DNA from: Micractinium sp. NFX-FRZ
Lineage: Eukaryota > Chlorophyta > Trebouxiophyceae > Chlorellales > Chlorellaceae
Direction: 5' to 3'
Length of the DNA: 64,000 bases
Assembly (NCBI GenBank): GCA_029339195.1
Contig: JAPTJF010000103.1
Coordinates: forward strand, 62,001-126,000
Part shown: positions 24,756-35,467 of the stretch, one piece after another
Position numbering within the stretch: position 1 is the stretch's first letter
How the letters are laid out: each line of letters opens with the position of its first letter
Position numbers and translations under genes: made by a program
The notes under the pieces: generated by a model
What the model saw: the letters and a program-made list of their open reading frames with translations, nothing else
What the model was told of the DNA's origin: nothing
Databases searched by the model: none

Positions 24756-26325
24756 TCACTGGTCCGGCTGCGCGCCCGCCGCCGCCGCCTTGCGCCGCTC
24801 GACCTCCTGCTGCAGCTGCTGCAGGCGGTCCACACTGCTGGCCTCAATCTGGGCAGCGCTGATCTCAAACAGCGGCTTGCGCACTTCCACCTCCTCCCCT
24901 GCAGGGGTTCCGCCGCTGCTGTTGGCGCCGCTGCTTCCGTTTGCGCCGCTGCCGCTTGGCTCAGCAGCGGCGGGCGCCGCCGGCTGGGCTGCCACCTGCG
25001 CCTCTACTGCCGCGGCAGCATCCGCAACCACTGCAGCTGCTGCAGCGGCGGCGGCGGCGGCCGCCGCAGGAGCCTCGGGAGTCGCCGCCGCAGGTGCTTC
25101 GGGAGCTGCAGCAGGTGCCTCGGCGGCGGCCGCCGCAGGAGCCTCGGGGGCTGCAGCAGGTGCCTCGGGGGCCGCCGCAGCAGGTGCCTCGGGGGCCGCC
25201 GCTAGGCTGCCGCTGCGCTTGCGTGCCTCCAGCATCCCCTCCAGCACGGCTGCGTCGAGCGCAGCATCTGCCGCGCGCTCCTGCTGCACCGCCGCCAGCC
25301 GCTCCTCAAACTGCGCCTGCTCCTCTGCCACCTCCCACTCTCGCCTCTCCGCCTGCTCGCGGGCCTGCTTCATCGCCCTGTTGGCACGGCTGATGGCGGG
25401 GAACCAGGCCGCGTTGTTCTCGAGCACCACTGCGGGCAGGGGAGGGAGCCACGGGGCAGAGCGGCAGGGCGGGGTCAGAGGGGGCGTGATGTACGGAGAC
25501 GCGCGGTGCAGGGTGGTGGCACGCTACTTGCTAGAATCCTGGCAGGCAGGCAGGCAGGCTCCTGTTGAGCCCTGTCGGGATCAGAAGCCAGTGACAGAGC
25601 CTGCTGCTGCTCCGCACCAGCCAGTGTCCTGCTCCAACATACGCACACGTCACTGAGGGTGTCGGGCAACGCTGGGCGGACGCAGCTGACTGGAATGCAA
25701 GCACGACACAGCACAGCCCAGTACACCATAGCAACAGTCAGCCCCTGCAACCATTCAACGCACATACCCATTACCCAGCCAAAGTACCACATAGCACCCA
25801 CGCCTGGTTGCGCTATGCTGCTCACCAGTGCTGCCAAACAGGGCAGTCGCGCCCAGCACGAAGAGCCCCCAGATGCGGTTCTTGTTCACTTTCTGCTTCT
25901 TCAGAGGCTTGGCCATCTCAGTGGCTTGCTGCGCTGTGACGGTGGATAGCTCGGCGGCTGCAGGCGGCGGCACAGCCATAGGCCCCACCAGCAGCAGCGC
26001 AGCGGCGGCGGCTGCGGCGGCGGAGCGCGCTAGGCGGGCTGGCAGTGCCAGGGCGGACGCGTCCTGCAGGGAGCAATGGGTGGGCAGGCACTAGAAGGTG
26101 TGAGATCCGCGCATGCATCTACACACATTGGCGCGCAGGAGGTTGCAACTTAGAGACCCGTGCAGACCCGTGGCCTCCACACACCTGGGCACTGCCGCCG
26201 GTGCCGCTGGCGGCACACCGCGGCGCCGCCAGTGCCCTCCTCACGGGCGCCACGCTGCGCCTCGCCAGCAGCGAGCGGTGCTGTCCGGTAAATGCCATCG
26301 CCTGGGGGTTGACGGCGGCCAGCAT
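24756..26325 (-). CDS. probable plastid membrane protein with coiled coil and PEA repeats
   Basis: Three exons (26325-26185, 26063-25826, 25429-24756) encode 350 residues. The first 60 or so residues are rich in Arg, Ser and Ala and poor in acids, like a chloroplast transit peptide. An Ala/Leu-rich hydrophobic segment ending PPPAAAE follows, resembling a thylakoid-transfer or stop-transfer signal. Next comes a basic stretch (KPLKKQKVNKNR) directly before a membrane helix (IWGLFVLGATALFGS), then VVLENNAAWFPAISRANRAM. A charged coiled coil (about residues 145-205) is followed by 12 or so units of EAPAA/PEAPAAA and a final amphipathic helix. I do not recognise a named family, although the KVNKNR...FPAI block looks like a conserved core. 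The alternative start ATG at 26298 (MAFTGQ) would only shorten the leader. No TGTAA motif lies between this stop and the GTPase start 275 bases downstream. Confidence 0.75.
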
Positions 26326-26725
26326 ATTGTTGCGTGTGTGGCGAGGAGAGTGGGTGGCGTTGGGGGCAGCGCACAGAGCCAACCTGGGGCTGTCACAAGC
26401 ACGTGCACGGTTGTCGGGAGTGCTGCAGTGCGCGAATGGGCGTGAATGGAGGCACTCCATCCGATGGACCTCTCCGCACGCAACGCAGGCCGACTCCATG
26501 CACGCCCGCCGACTGCGACAGCAGCGCCATTACTGCATTGCATCCGACATTCGAGCACCCATCGAGCACTGCAGCATAGCGGCTCTCACGATCCTGCGCT
26601 GATCAAATTGCCCAGCCGTCCGCTTCGGCTCCCGCTTTTCTGCGCAGCCAATTGGAGCGGCATCGACCCCGAGGGACTGTTACTCAGTGCAGTAGGCGGC
26701 CAGGAAGGCCAGGCAGTTAGCCAGG
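26326..26725. promoter_or_regulatory. divergent promoter region, plastid protein and CCT3 genes
   Basis: A 400-base spacer between opposite start codons. I see no recognisable motif. Confidence 0.6.
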
Positions 26726-29700
26726 ATGATGCAAGCGCCAGTGACGGTGTTGCAGGCCAACACCAAGCGGGACAGTGGCAAGAAGGCGCAGCATGGCAAC
26801 ATCATGGCCGGCAAGGTGCGGCGGGCTGCAGGCCCGGGCTGGCCGGTGCTGCCGCCGCCGCCTGCACTGGTCAAACGCTGGGCGGCGGCAACTGGCGGCA
26901 CCGGTGGCGGCAAGCGCTTGCCTTGAAGCTTTCACGCAATCGGGCGCCGGACGCAAGGGACACTTGATGGGTTGGGCAGGATGCTGAGTGATGCCACGCC
27001 CTGCTTCTATGCCATGCACCAACTGCCGTGTGGGCGCTGCTCGCTGCCCACCTGCCACACCCGCCTGCCCCCCGCCCCGCCCACCTGCCGCCCTGCATTC
27101 TTCCTCCCACTCCTCAGGCGGTGGCCGACATTGTGCGCACCACGCTGGGCCCGCGTGCCATGCTGAAGATGCTCCTGGACGCAAACGGCGGCATTGTGCT
27201 CACAAACGACGGCAATGCCATCCTGCGAGAGATTGATGTGTCGCACCCCGCAGCCAAGAGCATCATTGAGCTGAGCCGCACGCAGGATGAGGAGGTGGGT
27301 GCTGCTGCTGTCGGAAAGCGGTGGGTGCCTGGAGGGTGATGTGTGTTTGTAGGTGTGCGGGTGTGCAGATGGATGCATGCATGCTGGCAGTGGGGGTACG
27401 GGGGGCCTGGTGGTTGGGGGGCGGCTGGGCGGTTGTAGGGGGCGGCTGGGCGGTTGGCGGGGGCGCCATTGCAGGTGGTTGGTGGACAGGTGAGCTCAAG
27501 CGTGCGAGTTTGTTACGTGTCGTGCCTGCCGTGCCCGTCAGGCCTGCACTGCACCATTCCTCCACCAAACCCTCCCCTCGCCTGCCCCTCACCCCCACCC
27601 CCCCACCAGGTGGGCGACGGCACCACCTCTGTGATCATCCTGGCGGGCGAGATGCTGGCAGCGGCGGAGCCCTTCCTGGAGCGCAACCTGCACCCAACAA
27701 CCATCATCCGGTGAGGCAGCCCTGCACACCTGCAGCAGCAGCGGCGGCGGCGGCGGCAGCTGTATGGGGCACGCACTGTTGAGCCAAACCGGGCGTGCGG
27801 AGAGAGCAGGGGGCGGGCTGGGCGGGCGCGGGGTGCGCTGCTGCGTGCGCTTGCCGCCCGCCGCTGACCTCGCCCCACGCCTGTGCACTGCATCGTTCTG
27901 ACAACAACAGGGGCCATGTGCGCGCTCTGGAGGATGCGTTCAAAGCGGGGGACGGCAGTTCCTTCCCCTGTCGTTTGTGGACATCCCTCCTTGTTCTAGG
28001 GTGTTGATCGTCCCCTTCTGCATCTTGTGGAGTGCAGGGGGTATGTGCGTGCCCTGGAGGATGCGATCAAGGTGGTGGATGAGATCTCCTTCCCCATTGA
28101 CACCAACGACCGCAAGCAGATGCTGAACATCGTCAACAGCTGCATCGGGACCAAGTTCACCATGCGCTTTGGCTCGCTCATCGCGGTGAGGGCATGCGGG
28201 GGGGATGGGCCATGGGGGCTGACAGTTGGGAAGGGATGGAAAGGACAGATGCCACCATGCGCTTTTGGCTCGCTCGTCGCGCTGAGGCCATGGGGGCTGG
28301 CATGGGCGTTGCAGAAGGGGATGGAAATGGAAGCGGCGCATGCGTGCAGGCGTGTGCTCGCACCACCTGCTGATCCTCTGCACCTCCCTGCTGTGTGTGC
28401 TGTGCTGTGCTGTGCCGCAGGAGCTGGCCCTGGATGCGGTGCAGATCATCACGGTGGATCACGGCGAGGGGCGGCGGGAGATCGACATCAAGTGAGCTGG
28501 CTTGAGGGGCGCAAGCCTAGCCTAGCCTAGCCTAGCCCCTAGCCTGGCTAGGGATGCCTCAATCTGTGCTGCGCCTTGCTGCCGTAACACGTCAGCCCTG
28601 GTGTCTATGCACAAGCTCACTGGCCATGGAGGGCACTAGGCACACCTTGTGCCCGCTCACCTTCGCTCCTGCCTCTCAACCCGCCTGCCCCGTGCCCACT
28701 CTGTCTGCCGTTTGTGACGCCTTTACATCTCCCTTTACCTTTGCACTTCACTTGCGCCTCATCCTGCCTCCTGACCCGCCCTCCCCTCTTGTACCGCTTC
28801 TTACACCCCTGCCCTGTACATCGCAGGAAGTACGCCAAGGTGGAGAAGATCCCGGGTGGCGCCATCGAGGACAGCCGTGTGCTGAAGGGCGTGATGTTTG
28901 AGAAGGACGTGGTGGTGCCCGCACGCATGCGCAGGTGCGGGTCGGTGTGAGTGCAGGATTGGTGGTGTGGTGGGGGCACAGGAACGCGGTGGCGCCGGCC
29001 CACTTGCGCAGGTACGGGGTGGCTGCAGGGTGTGTGTGTGCTGTTGGGAAGGGCAATTGGCTGGTGGTGCCTGAGTGCATGCACTGGTAGGGAGGGAGGG
29101 ATGCGCTGAGGAACCTTTCAAGGCACGCGTGTTGGTGTCATGCGCAGGCAATGCTGAGGCAGAGGCGGAACGCCAGGGCTGGGTGGCAGAGGGGTGGCGC
29201 CGGCGTCTGTGCCGCCATCGTGCCCCGCTGCCCCGGTGGCCCCCATCCCACCCTGTCCTGCCTGCCTGGCCTGCCTGCTTGCCCGCGGCCCCCCATCCCA
29301 CCCTGTCCTGCCTGCCTGGCCTGTGTTGCCCGTGCCTGTGCAGGAAGATTGCCAACCCGCGCATCCTGCTGCTGGACTGCCCGCTGGAGTACAAGAAGGG
29401 GGAGAACCAGACCAATGTGGAGCTCATGAAGGAGGAGGACTGGTGAGGGGCGGGCGGGGGACACCACACAGGGGGAGGTGTTGTTGGCAGAGGAGGCAGT
29501 GGCGTGGGGTGGGTGCAGTTGAGGGGAGGCCTGGTGTGGAGGTGATGTGGTTTCACTGTCAAACAGGGAGCAGATGGCACACGTCAGCAGGGAGTGGTTT
29601 GCACGCATGGAGGCGTTGCCGGAGATGTTGGCCATCTGCTAGCAATGGCTGCATAGCAGTCGCCACCCCACAGCGCTCCACTCAGCCGATTTCCCCCTTC

Positions 29701-32620
29701 ATCGCCTGCTTGCCCCTTGTACCTTACCCCACCCCACCCCACCCCACCTCACCCCATCGCACCCCACAGGGCTGTGCTGCTCAAGATGGAGGAGGAGTGG
29801 ATCCAGAAGACGTGCGAGCAGATTGCGTCCTTCAAGCCGGACCTGGTCATCACGGGTGGGTAGTGGGTGGGGCCCTGGTTCGAGAGGGGGCGCTGGGAGT
29901 GGGGTGGGTTTGAAGAGGAGAGCGATGTCCCTGGCGGCGGCAGCAGCAGGAGGAGACACAGCAAGAAGCGTGCCGCTGGCCTTCCCCCTGGCACCCCTCC
30001 ACTCCTGCGGCCTCCCATGGATCCCCAACACTGCCGACAAGGGCCTGGGCTGCCTGGCGGCTTGCTCATCCATCTGATGAGGGTCTGGCAGGTTGCTCCT
30101 GCTCCTCACTCTGACCTGCCGCCTGCGCTCCCTGCCTCCCTGCCCACCTGCAGAGAAGGGGCTGAGCGACCTGGCTGCCCACTACCTCATGAAGTCGGGC
30201 ATTGCTGCCATCCGGCGGCTGCGCAAGACCGACAACAACCGCGTGGCGCGGGCGTGCGGCGCCACCATCGTCAGCCGACCAGGCGCGTGGGGTGGGAAGG
30301 CGCAGTTTGGGGGCAACACTGTATGGAGCCAGGGGGGCGAGTGATTCCGTTCGTAGGTGTATGTTGCCGAACCTGTTGTCGCCGCCGCTGTTTTCTGTTA
30401 ACCTTCATATCATCAAGCGCTCGTCTGCCGGCTTTGGCCTGCCCACATCAGCTGGCTGCACACGCCTGCCCCCCACCAGCTGGCTGCACATCTGCCCAGC
30501 ACCGCGGCCCCCTTCCGTCTTCCACACCTGCCCCCCACTGCTGCAGATGAGATCCGCGAGAGCGACATCGGCACGGGTGCGGGGCTGTTTGAGGTGCGCA
30601 AGATTGGAGACGAGTTCTACACATTCATCGTGGACTGCAAGGTGAGAGACTGCATCAGTGTTCAGAGGGGTGGGCGGGGCGGGGCACCGGGTGCTGAAGA
30701 GGGGAGAGCTGCAGGGGCGGGTGGGGTGCGCCGTGGTGAGGTCGCAACGGGTGAACACAAGATGCGCACCAGGGCATTACCTAGCTGGGCGTGCATGCGT
30801 CCCTCCCAGCTTGCCCCCTGCCCATCTGCTGCGAACCCCAGCCATGCACCCATCTTCCTGCTGGCCTGGCCTCTTAAGACTGCGGATAGTTTTAACCTGG
30901 TCGAGATTCACTCACCTATGCACCCGCCTTCCCCCGCCCCCCCTGCTCCGCCCCCACAGGACCCCAAGGCCTGCAGCGTGGTCCTACGTGGCGCCAGCAA
31001 GGACGTGCTGAACGAGGTGGAGCGCAACCTGCACGACGCCATGGGGGTGGCGCGCAACGTGTGCATAGGTGCGCGCTGCTTTGGTTCTGGTGTAGTGTCG
31101 AGCAACAGCTGGGGGTGTGGGCAGGGTGGCTGGGCTGGTCAAGGTGGAATGGTAGCCGACTGGTGCCTTTGGCTTGATGTCCTGTCGGCTTCCTCAGCCC
31201 CACGCCTTTGGGCCGTTAACAAACCTTCGTCTGGTCGGGGGGAGCGCAACCCGCATGCTGCCGTGGGGGTGGGGGTGCAAACTTGTGTGCAGATGAGCAG
31301 CGCGGGCAGGGACCAGGTTTGATGGTGTGGTTCCCCACCTGCACGCTTGCTTTGCTTGCTTGCGTGCTGCCACCCCTGCCCATCCCGCAACCTTGTGTGC
31401 ACACACTTCCACTGCCTCCCCCGGTGCAGACCCGCGGCTTGTGCCCGGCGGCGGCGCGGTTGAGATGGCGGTGTCTCGCGGCCTCTCAGAGCGGGCAAAC
31501 AGCGGCGCAGTGGAGGGGGTGGAGCAGGTGGGGCCGGGCTGGGACGAAGCTGGTGGTGTCTGGCGATGGGTGGAGCAGTGCCCCTCCGTGGCTGTTCGCT
31601 CGGCTGGCAGTGCTGCTGGGTACATGTGCTTAGGCAGGCGCTGGAGGCCTCCCTCCCGCTCTCACCCTCAGTCCCACCACCGTACTCCCGTACTCAAACC
31701 CAAGCCCCACAACCTCCTCTTCCCCTCTTCCCGCCGTGCAGGGCCCGTACCGGGGCGTGGGGCAGGCTCTGGAGGTCATCCCCCGCACCCTGGCCCAGAA
31801 CTGCGGCGCCAACGTGATCCGCACGCTCACCAAGCTGCGGGCCAAGCATGCCGAGGAGCCGGGCTGCACCTTCGGCATCGACGGTGCGTGAGGGGCGGGG
31901 AGTGGCAGCAAGGGGACTCGAGGCACGGGGCGGGCAGGCGGCGTCCATGGCAGGCGAGGAGTGAGTGAGCAACTGCAGGTTCTGCACTGTGAAGAGCCCC
32001 GCCGCTGCTCATGCTTTTCTCGGCCCTTGATGACGCTTCCCCGGCCCACAGTTGCCCTGACCTGCTGCTGCTGCTGCTGCTGCAGGCAACAGCGGGCAGA
32101 TTGTGGACATGAAGGAGCTGGGGGTGTGGGAGGCGTACCAGGTAGGGGTGGGTTGCGGTGGGGTGGGGTGGGGGGCAGGCTGCACTACTGGGGGTGTGGG
32201 AGGTGTATTGTGCAGGATGCGCAGGCAGGGCAGGCCGCTCTGCCGGTGGATATGGTGGTAGCAGGCGGCGGCTGTGCTGCTGGTGTGCTGGCGCGGACAT
32301 TGGATGACAGCGGGCTGACGTCCGCAGCACAGCAGCGCGCTGGGCGACGCATTGCCAGCTGACTCGTCTCCCCTACCCCCATCCCTCCTGCCAGGCCTCA
32401 CCATAGTCCCTCGCCGTCTCTTCTTCTGCACCCACTTCCTCCTCTGCAGGTCAAGGTGCAGACAATCAAGACATCGATCGAGGCGGCCACCCTGCTACTG
32501 CGCATCGACGATATTGTGAGCGGGCTGAAGAAGCGGGACCGCATGGGGCCCGGGCAGAGCAGCAAGCCGCAGGTGGACGACGGGGAGAATGTGGACAGCG
32601 AGCAGATGCTGCAGGAGTGA
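26726..32620 (+). CDS. CCT3: T-complex protein 1 subunit gamma (CCT3)
   Basis: Fifteen exons join to 559 residues: 26726-26815, 27118-27294, 27610-27710, 28038-28185, 28421-28491, 28827-28934, 29344-29442, 29770-29855, 30154-30282, 30547-30641, 30960-31068, 31430-31527, 31742-31883, 32086-32141 and 32450-32620. The order of group II chaperonin motifs is complete: [49 protein letters not shown] (with the hydrolytic Asp), [31 protein letters not shown] and [11 protein letters not shown]. The gamma identity comes from MMxxPVxVLxxNTKR and the [16 protein letters not shown] block. CCT folds actin, tubulin and other substrates in the cytosol as an eight-subunit double ring. Intron 9 seems to use a GC donor (CAG/GCGCGT at 30283). 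The SSKPQVDD C-terminal extension is typical. Several introns carry exon-junction copies. Confidence 0.97.
27911..27968 (+). repeat. upstream copy of CCT3 exon 4 start in intron 3
   Basis: Fifty-eight bases match the first 60 bases of exon 4 (28038-28097). The copy follows an AG and, read in the exon 4 frame, encodes [20 protein letters not shown] against [20 protein letters not shown] in the exon. No donor follows and a stop comes soon after, so it is not a complete exon. Confidence 0.85.
28257..28300 (+). repeat. copy of CCT3 exon 4 end in intron 4
   Basis: ATGCGCTTTTGGCTCGCTCG repeats exon 4 bases at 28162 with one inserted T. The donor GT of the original is CT here. The following CATGGGGGCTG also repeats intron DNA from 28208. 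Confidence 0.85.
28984..29018 (+). repeat. copy of CCT3 exon 6 end in intron 6
   Basis: ACGCGGTGGCGCC then TTGCGCAGGTACGGG mirrors the exon 6 end and donor (28907-28941). A GT donor is retained. Confidence 0.75.
31241..31292 (+). repeat. copy of CCT3 exon 11 end in intron 11
   Basis: GGAGCGCAACCCGCATGCTG and GCCGTGGGGGTGG resemble exon 11 positions 31018-31068. The donor is lost. Confidence 0.75.
32187..32220 (+). repeat. copy of CCT3 exon 14 end in intron 14
   Basis: CTGGGGGTGTGGGAGGTGTA repeats the exon 14 end near 32118 with one change. The CAG-GTA donor is changed to CAG-GAT. Confidence 0.75.
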
Positions 32621-32723
32621 AGAATCATGCCTGACTGCCGGAAAGGAGCCTCGCAGATCGCCACATAACTGTCGCTGGGGTGACGCGGAGCATGTAGTGA
32701 AACTCGGAGGAGGGCACGGCGCG

Positions 32724-32769
32724 CCCTGGCGCTCTTTTAAGCCGCGCCTGGCGCTCTTTATAAGCCGCC
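32724..32769 (+). repeat. 23-base direct repeat in CCT3 3' region
   Basis: Two adjacent units read CCTGGCGCTCTTTTAAGCC and CCTGGCGCTCTTTATAAGCC. They lie upstream of the presumed CCT3 polyadenylation motif, so probably in the 3' UTR. Confidence 0.85.
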
Positions 32770-32938
32770 TGCTCGGCTGCTTCCGTCTCGCTTGCATGCC
32801 GCCCCTGCCCTGCACCACCCAAGCTGCTCAGCTCACGCCGCTGCACCGCTCGCTTCTACGCATCCCCCGGCCTGCCGCTTGCCTCTGCTTCCTGACTCGA
32901 TTCATCACGCACCCACCCACCCTGGCCAGCCATTCCTG

Positions 32939-32943
32939 TGTAA
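32939..32943 (+). terminator. TGTAA polyadenylation motif, CCT3 gene
   Basis: TGTAA lies 319 bases past the stop. Confidence 0.6.
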
Positions 32944-33424
32944 CGCACCGCAGCAGCGCACAGAGGGGTCAGTCTGCAGAAGAGAACAGGAAGCCCGTTC
33001 CAGCAGCATGCTCGGCGTCCTGCATACCCACTTGTAGCATGTCCCAACTCCAAGATCCCTCTGACCTGTTGGGGCGCAAGCCTGGAGGGACGTGCCACCG
33101 CACATGAGGCAGAAGAGTCCTTTGGTAACTGGAAAGGAGCTGGGTGGCAGCTGATAACGGCGGCTGCTGTGGGTGCTGTGCACCTTGTTCCCTCGGAAAC
33201 CCGCCCTGTGCACTCGTCCAAGGCTGCTTCGCTCCAGCCACACCCCTGCTCCACTGTCCCAGTTCTACACGCAGCGGGCCCAGCCTCCGACGCTCTCCCA
33301 AACCTAAGCGGTCCAGCCGCTTAACAACACTGTGTGCTAGCCTAGCGCTAGGCAGAAGGCTGCCCCCAGCCGCAGTTCCAGAGCTCCAGCCGCCAGCCCT
33401 CTCCCTCCACCCCCACGCCCGCCC

Positions 33425-35054
33425 ATGGACGGCATGCAGCAGCGGCGCGTGTGCATCGCCGTCGACCAGAGCCAGGCCAGCCAGGCCGCCCTGCGCTGGG
33501 CCGCGCGCTCCCTGCTGAACAAGGGCGACCGAGTCATGCTCTTCACTGTCGTGCCGCCCGCCGCGGGCTCAGAGCTCTTCCAGGGACCACCCACTATCGT
33601 GACGCACCCGGTGATTAACTGATTAGAACAAAAATGTCGTTTTCTTGTGCAAAAGCTGGGCTGCGGCTGTAACTGGAGGTGGCGGGCAGGGTGGTGCCTG
33701 GAGGGTTGCGTTGCCTGGTTCATGCTCAGTGCACAGCAGCAGCTGTGCACCCTCCATTCTCGCACCGCCCCCGCAAGTCCTTACCTCAGCAAAGCCCTCT
33801 CTGCACCCTCTCCCGCCCTCTCCTGCCCCCTCTTCACCTGCACCCACTCCCGCCCTGCCCGTCCCCCTCTCCAAGGTCGCCCTCCCCACCCTTTCCCGCC
33901 CCCGCTCGCCACCTGCCAGGCTAAGACCGACCAAGGCGAGCTGCAGAGGAGCCAGAGCTTCCTGGAGAGCTGCAAGGCGCAGCTGGTGTCAGAGGGGGTG
34001 AGTGAGTGAGCCGCTGCCCAGGGCCTGCCTGCCCATGCATGATGCATGGTCTACTCTAGCTGCCACAGCTGTTCACATGCGCTGCAAGGGAACCAACCTC
34101 GGACGAACCATAGGCTGCCCAGGGTGAGCACAGTCAGATGCACGACATGTGTACAGACATGCAGCCTCAGCCTGGGAGCTGCATCGTGGGGTCATGCGCC
34201 CGAGACAGCACTGCCTGCATCCCCCCTCAGCAAGCGCACATTGAATGCCTGACGGGCAGTGACGTGCTGCAAGCGAAGCCTGCAGGTCAGGGCGGCCGAC
34301 GTGGCAGTCCAGCCTCTGGTGTCGGAGCTGGGCACTGCACAGGACATTGGTGCGCTGCTCTGCGGGCACCGCCTCGTGGGCGCAGGCAGCCGTTTGCCTG
34401 CAGTTCCCCAGGCGTGCTTCCAGCCTGTGCCGGGCAGTGTGCCTACCTAGCTGGGTGCGGGCGGCAGGTTATCCTTGCAATCCACCATATACATTCTTGC
34501 TTCACCTGCCCGTCTGCGCCTGCCCTCATGCCAATGCTACCGCAGGTCGGCAAATCAACAAGCACTCGGCTGAGTGCGGGTGCGATACGCTGGTGCTCGG
34601 CAGCCGCGGGCTAGGCCTGCCCAAGAGGGCAATCCTGAACCTGCTGGGGCTGGGCAGCGGTGAGTGCCCGCTGCCTAGGCCTGCGCCTGCTACGGAATGG
34701 AGGGTGCAAGGGGGTTGCTGCCAGTGTTGGAGGGATTTGGTTGCCCTCTGTGTGGGACATGGGTGGCAGTGTACTTGCATCTTCGTGCTTAAATACCTGC
34801 CTCCATGCTGCTGCCTGCCTCCCACAGGCCCCTGCCCTGCCAGGAGTCAGGTGACGGGGCCTAGCAAGGCACAGCTGCTGCTATGCACCATGTTCTCACC
34901 CCTTGCTGCCCTGCCCTCTCCCCATGATGGCACAGTGTCTGACTACGTGATCAAGCACGGCACGGTCAACATTGCCCTGCACAAGGATGCCGCCGCCATG
35001 AGGAAGGCAGCAGATGCAGAGCCCACGCGCTATGAGCCCCGCAAGCTGCACTGA
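33425..35054 (+). CDS. universal stress protein (USP) family
   Basis: Five exons (33425-33610, 33920-33997, 34286-34349, 34546-34659, 34936-35054) give 186 residues with consistent phases. The N-terminus RVCIAVDQSQASQAALRWA is the first strand and helix of the USP fold with the nucleotide-contacting Asp. CDTLVLGSRGLG followed by GLGSVSDYVIKHGTVNIAL is the C-terminal phosphate-binding region. The usual G-x2-G-x9-G-S/T spacing is lengthened by about five residues (KRAILNLLGLGS), so ATP binding is likely but unproven. These are small cytosolic alpha/beta proteins, often dimeric, induced under stress. Length is slightly above the bacterial norm (about 140-160) because of the MRKAADAEPTRYEPRKLH tail. 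It is convergent with the Hep59-family gene, and a palindromic double polyadenylation signal lies between them. Confidence 0.9.
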
Positions 35055-35467
35055 CACAAGCTGCGCACGCGCTGCACGCACGAGATCGTTTGTGATAGCG
35101 GGACAGCATCAGCGCTGAAAGGGACTGGAAGTCTGTTAGCCAGCCAGCGATGCAGCACGCTGTGTTCTCCTCGTACCACCATGCTGTTCCAGCAGACCTT
35201 TCTTTGAATCTTCCATGCAGAAGCCGGCCAGGCAGATGTAATGGGCATTACATCACGGTACAACCAGCAGGGAAGGGCAAGCAAAGACAGGCCACTGCCA
35301 GCTGCAACTTCACGTTGCATACAAGCGCTGCAGCACATAGCCGTGCCGGGTGGTCACGCAACAACGGGGCATCATGGCCGTGGCTGTGCCCGCCGCTGTC
35401 TCAGCTTGGTGCAGCTGTGCCTGCTGCTCTCCGCCGTCGCGCGTGCAGCCGTGCCCGCTGCTCTCCC
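35055..35467. other. convergent 3' region, USP and Hep59-family genes
   Basis: Contains the palindromic polyadenylation signal and no gene. The right-hand part near the Hep59 stop is a CTTCTT-rich tract. Confidence 0.7.
35237..35252. terminator. palindromic double polyadenylation signal, USP and Hep59 genes
   Basis: TGTAATGGGCATTACA is a perfect 7-base inverted repeat around GG. It holds TGTAA for the plus-strand USP gene (183 bases past its stop) and TGTAA on the minus strand for the Hep59-family gene (216 bases past its stop). Confidence 0.75.

Larger units (their letters stand above)
32621..33424 (+). other. CCT3 3' UTR and USP promoter region
   Basis: Contains the 23-base direct repeat and the TGTAA at 32939. 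The USP promoter should lie between about 32960 and 33424; no clear element is seen. Confidence 0.6.
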
